From: Dillenia suffruticosa
Lineage: Eukaryota > Streptophyta > Magnoliopsida > Dilleniales > Dilleniaceae
NCBI GenBank assembly: GCA_033439265.1
Contig: JAVTVX010000010.1
Location: 15,469,490 to 15,533,489 of the forward strand
DNA: 64,000 nt
Direction of reading: 5' to 3'
Positions 10,850 through 22,702 of the stretch are shown in pieces. The notes below the pieces were generated by a model that saw only the letters and a list, made by a program, of their open reading frames with translations, searched no databases and was not told the DNA's origin. Numbering within the stretch: position 1 is the first letter of the stretch; every line of letters starts with the position of its first letter. Both the position numbers and the translations under genes were made by a program.

Positions 10850-13800
10850 TGATTTAATTTCTTTCTTTGTACGTTGGCATTCTTTGTTTCTTTGGAACAA
10901 AAAGTAAAAAGGGATTTATTGTTATATGTACTTTGGGTTTTTATTTTTTTGTTGGGTGGGTGAGTTTGATTCATTGTAAAATATGTTGTAATTGATAAAA
11001 AGGGATACGTAAATGGGGGATTTGTAACACCATAAATTGGAGGAAACAGTAGATGTCTAGAAGTAGACTGGGACACTGCATTTTCCATATTTTGATATTC
11101 CCAATCTGCAACATTATTTTTGATCTGTAATTCAGATCATGTAACATATTTTTAAAAATGTTATATTTCATGCTGCCAATCTCTCTCTCTCTCTCTCTCT
11201 CTCCCCCCCCCCCATGTTATGTTTGCAGGTTGGCTAATGCTTTCCTTGTGAATCCAGTGTCTTCCTGCTTTTTACGTCAATAACTTTCAGCTTGCAGCTC
11301 GTTGAAATAATCGTGTGCTTCCTCATTATTTGAAACGATGACAAACACCTGCCGTTTCCAGTTTCATGTCCAAAACACATTGATATTATCAGATCCAGTC
11401 GCTTAATATAATTTTTTTTATTTTCAAATTTTGAATGCAAAACTTAATTAAAAAATTTAATATCCTTATCTAATAAAGTAAATACTCTATTACGTTTATA
11501 CAACAGATTAAATTTTAAATTTTGAATTTGAATCAACCTAACTCATTTCAAAATTTCTAAAATTGATATTCACATTAAAATCAAGTTTAACTTTTACTTA
11601 TCAATGCCCGGTATTCAATTTTTACTTCTACCAACAATTACTAGACAAGGATTGATCACCAGATAAAGCTTATGGCCAAAATTAATCTTTTCCTTTGATA
11701 GAACAACTGCCCTTTTTTGAAAGAGACATTCCAGGGAGTGTTCCGTTCCCCTCCACATGTCCCAAACGCAGCTCCTTCCCAACCAGACAAATTAAAAGTA
11801 GTGTTGCTGTGACAAAAATCCAACAGCAAATCATCAGTCAACGTTAGTTTCCCAATTTCTAATACCCTGACATTATCCGTGCTAAAGACCTTAATATTAA
11901 CTAGAACAAAAACAGGACTATGCATGCCGGCGGGATCCCATAATTTCAAACTCGTGACCTTAATTATTAGTAAAAAGTTCTCACTGTTCAAGCGAACTGA
12001 CGGTTTAAACTAAAATTCTTAACTTTCAACACCTTTTACCAAAAAAAAGAACAGAAAAAAACTTTCAACACCTTTAATTTTCTCTCGATTATCTTTTTAG
12101 TTAAATCACGGCATCACTAGATTTAAAATCATATATTTGAAAATTAAATTGCATAATTTGAATCTATAATGCCGATATTTGAATTTGTATAAATATGGCA
12201 TGATGACATGAATAAAATACATCACAAAGAGACAGTTTAGTGATATAAATTCTATTTCTTAATTTGATAATTTTATATTTAAATTTTAATATAATCAAAA
12301 TAAGGTACCAACGAAATGTTTGGTTTGAAATTTCTTAAGGGCCGATCTTGCTTTATATCTCCGCGGGACAAAACAAAGTTGCTCTCCTGCTCACCTCGGT
12401 TTGATGAACCACATGTTAGGTTTCGTACCGCCGGGCGTGTTCTGAATCATATGTCTTAAATTTTTGTTCATTTGACTAACTCTCATTTTCAATTATAACG
12501 TCTGAAAAATCAGTTATGTATTATATAAACTAAATTTTATTTTCTCTTTATTTTTTTTATTTGATAGGAATGATATTTTTGATTAATTAAAAATATTCAA
12601 ATTTAAAAAATTGTAATTATTTTTTATTAATATAAACTATCATATAAAATTTAATTTATTTATGGATCATATAGTATTAAACTTTGGTTTTCCAAATTTA
12701 CGTGGTATGGCTAAGTGAAAGACAAGTAAATTAAGATTTTCTTTTGTCAACTTTGGTTTCCATGATAAATATGTTGTGTATTTGGTATCTTCCTATGACA
12801 TGATTTCTAACGTTTAGTTAATCCAATTGTTGGATATTGATATTTATTAAACAAAACAGATATCAACAGAATTTTACTCTTTAAAAATCTAATCTGTATT
12901 TAATTAGATCAAACGTTTGTTTATGAAAAAAAAATATCACAACATAATTCCTCTTTATTAATTAAAAACATGCGGCCCGTCTTTTACAATTAACAAATTA
13001 ATTAAAAGACACGAATCGATGGTATTCAATTAACAAATTAATTTAATCGTATTGGTTTTGGGTTTGTCTTTTAAAATCTCATAATAAAAATTGACTCAAG
13101 TCAAATACCATTGGTTATGTATTTTTTTTTTTTTTAGAGCCGTCGCTTCTATAAGTTCGACAATTTTTGAAATAAATACCAAAAATCAAGTGCTATAATC
13201 AAAATTTATGTTTTTAAACTTTGTAAAATAATATAAGCTGGGACGAGTTAATCTCCCTAAACACCCCTCTATTAAGTTATCAAAATCTATATGTTTGATT
13301 CTTATTAATTTTTAAATTTTGTTTTATCTAATAAGATAATAAACTATTGTTAAAACTTTAAACTTTACAAAAAAATATAAATTTTTGTCATATTTTTATG
13401 AAATAATGTAAGACCATTGTGACTCTTTTGAAGGGTTGGCTATCTAATATAAAAACATCACTCAGAAAAATAAAGGAAAAAAACTTCTAATATATACACG
13501 TATAAGATAACGTTTGCATTGAAACGGAATGAGACCAGCTCCCTCTGTGGGGCTTCAAGAAGGGGGCATTATTGTCATTTCGGTCAACAAAATACCAGCA
13601 CTTTCGTCTTTAGAACGCATGCGTGTCGCGCTTTAGACGACCAACCTTGACAGGTGGCACTTAATGATTGGATTTTGGCCAAAGAGGTTAGAAGTCATAT
13701 AGGGGGTGAAGTTTAGGATGACAGGCTGTCAACAAAAGGGCGACGGTTCACCTGTCAGAACTCCCCCTGTGATTTGAACGCAGGATGATTCATCGGTCAC

Positions 13801-14090
13801 GATTGATCTATCCAGGAGTCACGATCAGGTGTTATCAGCTGTACGTTCATGTCCATAGGGCTCCAGTACAGAGAATAGAAATGCATTTTTTTTCCCCTCT
13901 TTTTTCTCCCGAAGAATAGAAATGTTTTAACGGTGAAAATTCGAAAAGAAATGAAGGACAAAAGAGTAAAATCATAGATATTTTGATGGTGGAAGATATA
14001 AATAATAATAGAAAGGGAAAGAGTTCATCCTCTTCGGGCAGATAACCAAACCAAATTTGTCGCGCCTATCTCTGGGAGGACAGTAATCTT
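10850..14090. other. Intergenic region between glycosyltransferase and DUF707 genes
   Basis: The 3' UTR of the upstream gene occupies the first few hundred bases; no canonical AATAAA is evident. A CT/C microsatellite lies at 11180-11213. A 111-codon minus-strand open frame at 11656-11991 is not recognised and overlaps a degenerate SINE-like segment (inverted B-box-like TTTCAAACTCGTGACC near 11941-11957), so I do not call it a gene. The rest is AT-rich with no clear content until the less AT-rich DUF707 promoter begins near 13530. Confidence 0.5.
11180..11213. repeat. (CT)n followed by C homopolymer
   Basis: About twelve CT units run directly into about eleven C residues, roughly 330 bases downstream of the glycosyltransferase stop codon. 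Confidence 0.85.
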
Positions 14091-14094
14091 CCTT

Positions 14095-14730
14095 CGAAGT
14101 CCCATCTCTCTCTCTCGCTCTCGCTCGCTCGCTCGCTCTTTCCCTCTCCCTCTCTCTCTCCCTTCTCAAGAGCGAGAATTGTAAGTTTTCTTTTTGGCCA
14201 TTATCTGTTAAGTGCGTTAACGAGTGAATTTGTTGCTGGATCCGTTTTGAATTTGCAATGTCAATTTGGGGTTTGTGAATTGGATCGATTTGAATCTTGA
14301 ATTGCATAGCTTCATTTTCTTGAATTTCTAGGGTTTTTAGGCTTAGATTTAACTACAAGTATACTGGAAGAGATATGTGGATCGAGATTCATGGTAGTAT
14401 GATTTGATGGGTGCATAAGATCGAAGCTTTCCATCAGTTACCACTTATTTCGAGGCCGTACCCTAGTTGTGCATTTTCCAGTTCAGATCAAGATCTTATC
14501 ATCAAGGGTTTCTTCTTTTTGGCGTTTCTTGGATATAAACCTGTAAAGCCTAGTGCTATTGTTGCCATTTGTCTGCAATTTTAACCCGTAAAGTACACAA
14601 TCTTTCAGGTGAAACATGTTGTGGGGGTTTCAGATTTATTTTGAGAACTAAAGTATGCTGTTATTGCTTCAATCGTTGATTGAGGAACCCTAGGCCTATG
14701 ACCTTTTGAGTTAAAAGTAGCTGTGCTAGT
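14095..14730 (+). promoter_or_regulatory. Predicted 5' leader of the DUF707 gene with leader intron and three short uORFs
   Basis: A pyrimidine-rich tract (CTCTCTCTCTCGCTCTCGCT...) at about 14104-14162 is followed by a donor at 14181 (GTAAGT) and an acceptor ending at 14608 (TCTTTCAG), suggesting a leader intron of 428 nt. The remaining leader exon, 14609-14730, contains three ATG-initiated short frames before the main start: 14616-14651 (11 codons plus stop), 14655-14693 (12 codons plus stop) and 14698-14709 (3 codons plus stop). If this splice form is used, translation of the main frame would need leaky scanning or reinitiation. Confidence 0.5.
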
Positions 14731-17700
14731 ATGGGTACTGTACATCGCAGGTAAATTCCCTTCCATTCCGTATCTTGTGGATTCTAGATGCAATTAGTTG
14801 GTGTTTTAGAGCATTTGATATTTGAGGGCCCTAATTGTTTCTGTTTGCTTGGCAGTACTAGACAATCGGGTGATAAGACTACTGTTATTTTTACAACTCT
14901 TCTAGGAGTAATTTTTGGTTTTTTTATCGGCTTTTCTTTCCCTTCTGTTTCTCTTACAAAGGTATTTCCTTCTCACAACATATACAAGTGTGATTAAATG
15001 CCTGCCATTTATTTTATTGAAAAAGACTGTGCCTTTGCAGATTACCATACCTGCAAGTCTTAGATCATCTCTTGATATTGCCATTACTGATGAAAATAAC
15101 TCTGATAGAGGCCAAAGTCTTGAAGATATGGGGTCACGTTCTATTCCTAAGGTACATAAATTACTCAGCTTTTTTGAATTTGCATGATCTTAATTTTTCT
15201 TATCTATACTGCAGTAGATTATCTGCTGTGGATAAAATTAAATAATCTATGTCATCCTTTTAACATCCATCCTTACTGAGGAATGGTTTGATGGAAATGA
15301 TTTTGCATGTTTTTTTGGGATAAGTAATCAGTTTGTGCTGCGTTCATCGTGAGATTTTGCTTTCAAGTCCATATATATCTAAAATTGTATTAGCTTGCAA
15401 CTACAAGGCATTTTGACTCTTGAGAACCTAATTTGGATTCACTTTATGGTGAAGGGAGGGGACTGAATATGAAGATGAACAATTTTGAGGACAGTTCTCC
15501 AGTTTTTATTGAGTTCTTTGGTTGTGCTTGGATTTTTCTTATTGTGCCTAAGTTTAGTTGTTATTGGTATAAGGAGCACCAGTGGATCATGCGTTGAAAA
15601 TAACTTAACAAATTGCTGAACCACAACGTTAGCTGTAAGCCTGAAATTTGGGAGCAAAAAAGGAAATAAACTTTCTCCTCTTATATGTGGAGAGCTCTTA
15701 ATGTGCGCAACCTTGTGGTGATAAATAGGAGGCAGATGAGTTAAGGACCTTATCTACTGTTAATTCTAGTATTATGACTTTGAGCGAGATGAGTTACCCT
15801 ATTTATGTATGATTTTTGTCAGTTACTTCCACATAATTAGATACAGTGGCTTACTCTTGGGGGTTGTAACTTGGTTGTAGCTTTGCTTGTGTGCTTGCAG
15901 ATATATGTTCCGACAAATCCCCGTGGTGCTGAGTCATTACCTCCAGGAATTGTTGTCTCAGAATCTGATTTCCATTTGCGGAGATTATGGGGTCAACCTA
16001 GTGAGGTATGCAAAATTGATGGTTATGACTCTAATTACTGTCAGAGGTTGCATCTTCGCAGTTTTAAAATAAAAGGAGGGTTGCATCTTCATAGCTTTGA
16101 AATGGGGCGGGGAATTTATGAATGTATGGGATGCAGTGGTGGTCCTTAGTACTCATATTGTTCGACAGAGTTTTCTCATTTGTTTAATATTGGGCGCTGA
16201 AGAAGCGTGCATGTGGATGGTGGTTATTCATAGTTTTGATGTCATCATGTGATTCTATCAGTCTTTATTTGTTTCTCCGTCTTGAATCTCACTTGTGAGA
16301 TTGATGAGTTAGAATCAGTAGGTTATATTTACAGATATCTCTAGCCTCGATGTTGTTTCCATCTGCACTTTTGGCATTTGATAGTTGTGCATACAGTTAA
16401 TTCGATGTCTATAAAACTGCAGGATCTGAAGAAAAAGCCAAAGTATTTGGTGACTTTTACAGTTGGACTTGATCAGAGGTACAATATTGATGCAGCAGTT
16501 AAAAAGGTATAGCAGTGATTTTCCCCCCTCTTAACCATGCATCTCCTTTGTTATTAAAGAGTGATGTTGGGTTTCTCCCTCTGGTGCAGTTCAATGATGA
16601 TTTTACTATTTTGCTTTTCCACTATGATGGTCGGACAAGTGAATGGGATGAATTCGAGTGGTCCAAGACTGCAATTCATGTTAGTGTTAAGAAACAAACA
16701 AAATGGTAAGATTGTTTCTCTGTTAAAGTTCCTGTGCTGAAGCTTTCTCCACTGAAGCTTTTAGACATCAACTTGTCATTTTAATTTCTATCAAGAGATC
16801 ATGATCCTCTCATTTTAGCTTTTTCTGGAAAGCCACTGGACTGTTAGGTCAAGTGTCACCCTGACATATCACTGTCTATCACATCTTTTACTCAACTCAT
16901 TTTCTTCCTTTTCTTCTTTTCTTTTTTGTCTTTTGCAAACTTCAACAGGTGGTATGCTAAGAGGTTTTTGCATCCTGATATTGTTGCAGCCTATGATTAT
17001 ATTTTTATTTGGGATGAAGACCTAGGAGTTGAACACTTCAATGCCAAGAAGTAATTGCTTGTTGAGAACTCTTTTTATTTACAGACATATCTGCTTGTAG
17101 TGTTCCTGCTGATGCTTCTTACAACCTGTTAGGTATATTGAATTAGTTAAAAAACATGGATTGGAAATCTCCCAACCTGGTCTTGAACCCAATAATGGAT
17201 TGACGTGGCAGATGACAAAAAGAAGAGGAGACAAAGAAGTTCACAAGTAGGCCTAGACTGTGAACCCTCACCCTTTCTCTTTCATGTAATGTTTCTGTTG
17301 GAATGCTACAAGCATGGATGGTCAAGTTTTTATATTCTATGCTGTGGACAGGATTACAGAAGAGAAACCCGGATGGTGCAGTGATCCCCATTTGCCTCCA
17401 TGTGCTGCGTAAGTCTTCACTTTGTTTTCCTTGTTTTCCTTCCCCTCTCTCTCTCTCTCTCTTATCTCTCTCTCCATGCATGTGCCTGGAGCTTGACTGA
17501 CATTACAAGCATTTATTTTTGTTGAATCTGCAATTATGTACACGAGTACATATAATTTTCTCACTGTTTTCACCATCCACCGGATGAATAGATGAGCAGC
17601 TAACTTCAATGTGGTTTCTCTCCACTTGGCGAGGTTATTTGTGAGCCATGTGTGTGCTAAATATACTGATTATTGGACCTTGACATGTGGCATTACTTTA

Positions 17701-20362
17701 ATGCTTCCTAAATATGTTTGGAATTTTTTTGATACTTCTATTTAGAAGAGAATTTTTTTTTTCCTTTCATTTAGATTCGTTGAGATCATGGCTCCTGTCT
17801 TTTCTCGGGAAGCATGGCGTTGTGTGTGGCATCTAATTCAGGTAATTTGGCAACGAAAAGTTAAATAATGCAGTCTTATGTATTCTAGTCCTTGTTCAAG
17901 ATCCTGATAAGAGTACCTCCAATCCTGTGCTTGCAGAATGATTTGGTGCATGGATGGGGTTTGGACTTTGCACTACGACGATGTGTTGAAGTAAGCAGCT
18001 TGCTCTTTATTGACTCTCTCTTTCTTAAATTTTTAGCCTACTTTCTGTTACTATCTAGCTCATGTGCAAAGAACTTGTGAAAGGACTAATCCAAGGATTT
18101 TATGTGACATTGGATAGACATTGGAAAATGTGGGAAATACAGTGGCTAAGAAATATATGGTTATCTAAAACTAATGGGTGATTATCAATTGATGTGCCAA
18201 ATATAAGTTATATATCAATCAATGTGTCTGATGTATTTTGTACGTCGTTGCTTTTTCAATTGTAGAAAACTTGTCAAAATTTGAGGTTACTACTGGTATA
18301 AAAAGGCTGAATCAAACACCAAAATGATGGGTTCCTTTACTTGTCACAATAATATGTATGAATTGTTAGAGATTTATTCCATTGAACGCCCCCCCTCCAC
18401 CAAAAAAAATGTATATGCTGCAAATATTGTCACCCGAAACAATGTTTTTAAGGTATGCTTCTTGATTTACAAGAGCCCATTTGCACTCACCTAAGTAAAG
18501 CAATCTGTGCATACATTTGCTGACAGTGTGTTTGTGCTATTTGTTTGCCTCCACAGCCTGCACATGAGAAAATTGGTGTGGTTGATTCACAGTGGATCAT
18601 TCATCAAGTAATTCCTTCTTTGGGGAATCAGGTTAGTCATTGTTACAGTAAGAGAGAGTATCGTATGTTCTTTTGTCTACTACAAATCGTGGAGTGAATG
18701 AAAAATCTCTCTCATCCTCACTATTCCCTTATGCCTGTGTGCCTGCAACATTGACAAGTAGACCTGGTTAATTTGATCTGAAGTTTTCTCCAACGGATGT
18801 TAAGTTAATGAGCTACAAAAATTTTAAATGCCATTAGTATAAATTTGTGACTCCAGGCATGTAAGATGGATTATGTAAACCCAGCTGCTAATCTAACAAG
18901 GTCTGCAATAAAGGGTGATAGTGCACTATATCAGAAAAATAGTTTGCATTTTGCCTCACACCTTGGGGAAGTCTAGTACGTCAAGACCAAGAGCTTTAAT
19001 CAATTGATTAACCTGTACATGTAAGCTTGTTGATGGACTCACGTTTGATCTCTGTACAGAGAATATCTGGGAAATCGTGTTACTGACCATGGTTTCATGC
19101 TCAGACAGTGGTGTTTTTTATAGCATAAGCATACAATCAATGTTCAGAGGCAATGATAAAACATGGAAATAGAAAAATAACCAGTCAAATCAGAAGGAAC
19201 AAGATCAAGGGATTTGGATGACCATGGTTTCATGCTCATACAGTGGTATTTTTTATAGCATAAGCATACCGTCGATGTTCAGATGCAATGATAAAACATG
19301 GAAATAGAAATATAACCAATCAAATCAGAAGGAACACGATCAAGGGATTTGTATGCAATCATTGTGTGACTGTTTCTGCATTGCATTTGTTGGTATCGTT
19401 TGTGAATTACTTCTTCCCATGCTCTATAATGCCTCAAGTCACTCACGAGAGAAATGGATAGTTTATTTTTACTTCTTTTTTTTCCATTATTTTTATTTTT
19501 TAATTTTATTTTCTCTATTTTTTGCTTTCAAACTTTAATTTTATGTTATTTTATTTTTTTTAATTATTTTTTTCTCTCTCCTCTGTCCTATATCGGTCTC
19601 TCAAATGACCGACTCCAAAATTTAAAATTAAGATCAATTTGTTGTTGTAGAGTGTATGCGAACTGCTGGCAACGGTAGGTCAATCTGTTGATCACTAATG
19701 GTTGTTTTCTTTCTTTTTTTTTTTTAATTTTCTTTTTGAATATAAGCAGTGACCCACTTATTACTGGTCGGGTACAGGTTCCTCTATATTTATATTTGTG
19801 TCTAGAATTTGTGAGCACCTGTGCATAATTGGGCAGACAATCTAGCGTTGAGTTTTTTGGTTTTTTCCAAATAGTTAATTGATAGGGGAAAGCCAACCAG
19901 AAGCATCAATGATGCTGACTCATTATTTTGCCTCACATACCATATTGTTATGTTTTAATTCTTTCAATCTCATCTGGCTGTTCCTTTGAATTCCAGGGCA
20001 AGTCCGAGAATGGCAAAGCACCATGGGAAGGGGTATGCATTCTGAGAATCTCACCTTTTGTGTTCAATTTTAATCTGATTTTGAACATTTTCAAGTTTCA
20101 AAAAGTCAACTGGTCTGCTATTCAATACAAGAAAAATATGTGTGCAATCAGTTTTCCATCTCAGATCAACAAGTCTATAATATAAGTAAATATAGATCTG
20201 GCCAAAAAAAAAAAAGGGAATTACCCAAATGATCATTAACCTGTATTTACTCTTTTTCCATAATCACAGGTGAGAGCAAGATGCAGAGACGAATGGGCTC
20301 AATTTCAAAAGCGTCTGGCAAATGCAGACAAGGCATACCTTGCACAGATTGGGAGGACTTGA
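14731..20362 (+). CDS. DUF707 family membrane protein, 379 aa
   Basis: Fourteen coding exons: 14731-14750, 14856-14961, 15041-15151, 15901-16005, 16423-16506, 16590-16705, 16949-17050, 17133-17246, 17352-17408, 17775-17841, 17937-17990, 18557-18631, 19997-20032 and 20270-20362. Total is 1140 nt with phase intact. The protein begins MGTVHRST and has a single N-terminal membrane segment (about 17-38, VIFTTLLGVIFGFFIGFSF), then a long soluble domain typical of plant DUF707. Conserved-looking strings include LVTFTVGLDQ, FLLLFHYDG-like TILLFHYDGR, YIFIWDEDLG (W202-D203-E204-D205), NGLTWQMTKRR, GWGLDFALRRC and VDSQWIIHQ. The WDED and GWGLD motifs recall metal-binding and acceptor motifs of GT-A glycosyltransferases, so a Golgi transferase role is plausible but not established. 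A Golgi or ER type II topology is inferred. The large intron 12 (18632-19996) carries a 135-bp tandem duplication. Confidence 0.92.
17443..17473. repeat. (CT)n microsatellite in DUF707 intron 9
   Basis: CT units are interrupted once by TTAT, starting about 35 bases after the donor site at 17409. Confidence 0.8.
19085..19354. repeat. Two tandem copies of a 135-bp unit in a DUF707 intron
   Basis: The unit starting GACCATGGTTTCATGCTCA at 19085 is repeated at 19220. Both copies contain TATAGCATAAGCATAC, CAATGATAAAACATGGAAAT and CAAGGGATTTG at the same spacing. I count only around ten substitutions, so the duplication is fairly young. It lies in intron 12, away from splice sites. Confidence 0.92.
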
Positions 20363-20633
20363 AAACTTTCTTGCCTAAGCCTAGCGAGCTTGTACATCCC
20401 CTTTTACTTCTCCATTTGGGCTTTTCTCTTCGCGAGTAATGTTACAGGTTGTAGATAGCAGTTGTTTGATGAGTAAATTGATATTGGTCTCTTTAGAGAA
20501 GAGAGAGCAGCCATATCCTCCGGGTTGCTACTAATTTTGTATGTTATACGGATACATAGTTGGATAACATCATGTAATATGTGTGTTCTTTTGGTGAAGT
20601 TTGTCTTACATCAAGAGTTCAAGATGGCATGTG

Positions 20634-20639
20634 AATAAA
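20634..20639 (+). terminator. AATAAA polyadenylation signal, DUF707 gene
   Basis: AATAAA lies 272 nt after the stop codon at 20360-20362, a reasonable 3' UTR length for a plant gene. Plant signals are loosely defined, so this is a candidate. Confidence 0.45.
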
Positions 20640-21960
20640 AAGTCCAGGGGCTCATGCAAAATAACATAATGCACAAAGTTACCTTCCTTGCCCCTATAAC
20701 TATGGCCAGCAAGATATCATCAAATGTGGTGAGGAAACAGGATGTAAATGCTTCCGATGATGGGATTACTTTTTCCTGTCCCTATCCACAGACCCAATAT
20801 TCTTCTGTCGTTTTGTTTTCTCTTGGATAGGTTAGCATGAAATTTTTGACCATCCCAAATCCAACTGGGCTGTTCGGTCAAAACCAGCTGAAGAATGGAC
20901 AATGGTATCCTTGGAAACACGACTACTTTCAAAAGAAAAAGAAAAGAAAATCAGGAATCCACTTTTCAAAAGTCTCAAATGAGTGGATATTAACTTGCTC
21001 ATCATCTGAACTTCATTTATGAAATGCTCAACTCGAATTTACTGTGAGTTTTGATACGCTTGTGTCATTTGATCAGTTTGGCTCCCAAAAAAAAAATTAC
21101 CACCGTTGAAGTAAGACCGAAGCATCATTCTCACCAAACGCCTAAATTTCGTTTGTGGGGTGCTTGCATTTGCAGCTACCTCTCTCTCTCTAATTGAAAG
21201 ACATGCTTACCTCACCTTCCAGACTTCTAGTTCAAGACTCTATTTAATTTCCCTACAGAGGCTAAAACATTCGGCACCGACACCAACTTAGGCTATCTTG
21301 TGGGGTTCCAAGCGAAAACCAAATTTCCCCAATTAAATTTCACAAACTTGAAAAAAAAAAGAACCTCAACAAAATATGCCCTTTTATCATCAATTAAAAT
21401 AGTGACATATAACATAGTTAATTTTGTGATGGTTTAGTCCATCAATTTTTTTATTATATCTTTTTATACAATAATAAAGTGAAAACATAGTACGAATCTT
21501 TCACTCCCCCGTTCGTGTCCAAATGTTTCTCTAAAAATTTTTTATTCCTCTTTAAGTATCATTTTAGATAATTAAGGAAGTTTTAATTATTTTTTTTATA
21601 ATTTTATCTTTATTAAATTAACTTTTTAAAGGGTAATTTATTTAGTTAATATTTTTATGAAATTACAGTTGTTTAATTTATTTCCTTAATTATTATGTAA
21701 TTACTTTGACAAAAATAGTTAAAGTAGAACAGAGGAGTAATATCTATCGTCAATTGTGCCAAGTTAGAAAATTGATTAAGGAAATAAAAATCCAACGAAC
21801 ATAACGGTCATAAGATGCCGTTTGCTTGCACATGCCGTTTGGTGTAGTTGCCTTCTGGAAGGGAGCGCCGGAGAACAGAACAAACGGCGTTAACACCACC
21901 AACCACATAGCCTTAGAAATCAAAAATAAAAACGCGCAGAAGCTCATTCTCACACAAGCC
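20640..21960. other. Intergenic region upstream of the UXT-like gene
   Basis: No gene is supportable. The first half is ordinary spacer, the middle (21340-21760) is AT-rich, and the last 150 bases before the CT tract should contain the UXT promoter. Confidence 0.55.
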
Positions 21961-21961
21961 A

Positions 21962-21965
<4 letters not shown>

Positions 21966-22014
<49 letters not shown>

Positions 22015-22035
22015 CCCTCCCTCCCTCCCTCCCTC
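21966..22035. repeat. (CT)n plus (CTCC)n microsatellite in the UXT leader or promoter
   Basis: About 22 CT units run into CTCC tetramers. Two further CT runs follow at about 22132-22163 and 22350-22364. Confidence 0.9.
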
Positions 22036-22128
22036 CCCTCCCCACTGGCCCTGCTCCCCAATTCCAACTATCGGGAATTTTCGGGGTTCAGGCGATCTGT
22101 GGAGTTTCTACACCCATAACTTTCCAAA

Positions 22129-22166
<38 letters not shown>

Positions 22167-22702
22167 CGTAGGCTCTTGACTTGACTCTTTAGAGTCAACC
22201 ATCTTTTCAGGTAAGTCGATTGAAACTTTTCCTCAATTCATTCTCACGTTAGAACCAGAAAGAATTTGAGATTTCTAGCATACAACACACAAATGCACAT
22301 TTAGTTTAGATTTCTCCAGATGCTTCATAGAATTGGTTTCATGTTCATCTCTCTCTCTCTCTCCAGGATTTCTTTGAATTGCACATTAAATAATAAATCT
22401 TTCAATAAGTCAAACGTAATGATAATTAGAAAAATTATGAAGCACCCCCATCTATCTATCTGACCATTTTATTTAAAAGAATAGGAATAATTATGATTCC
22501 TTAACTTGCTCCTTACTAGTGAGATACTTTTAACATATTATTAGTTCTTAACTACTAAACTAACCAATTTGTACGTGTGGTATATGTAAAGTCCGGTGCC
22601 CGTAAAATGTACTAAGTTCATAATTACATTAATCTAGTAGAACAGGATCTGATTAATACTAAGTAAATAATATATATATATTTTTATCTTTGTGATAGAG
22701 AA
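22036..22702 (+). promoter_or_regulatory. Predicted 5' leader and leader intron of the UXT-like gene
   Basis: A strong donor, TTTCAG|GTAAGT, places an exon end at 22210. An acceptor, TGATAG, ends at 22698, four bases before the ATG. A leader intron of 488 nt is therefore likely. The transcription start is probably inside or near the CT-rich tract; this is inference. Confidence 0.5.

Noticed and set aside
11656..11991. 111-codon minus-strand open frame
   Set aside because: No recognisable domain, and its 5' part overlaps a degenerate SINE-like segment. I could not support it as a gene.
13972..14307. 111-codon minus-strand frame rich in RERERE
   Set aside because: It is the antisense translation of the CT-rich DUF707 leader. 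Similar Arg-Glu or Ser-Leu repeats at 17143-17481, 21750-22119, 30794-31272 and 50504-50761 are also microsatellite artefacts.
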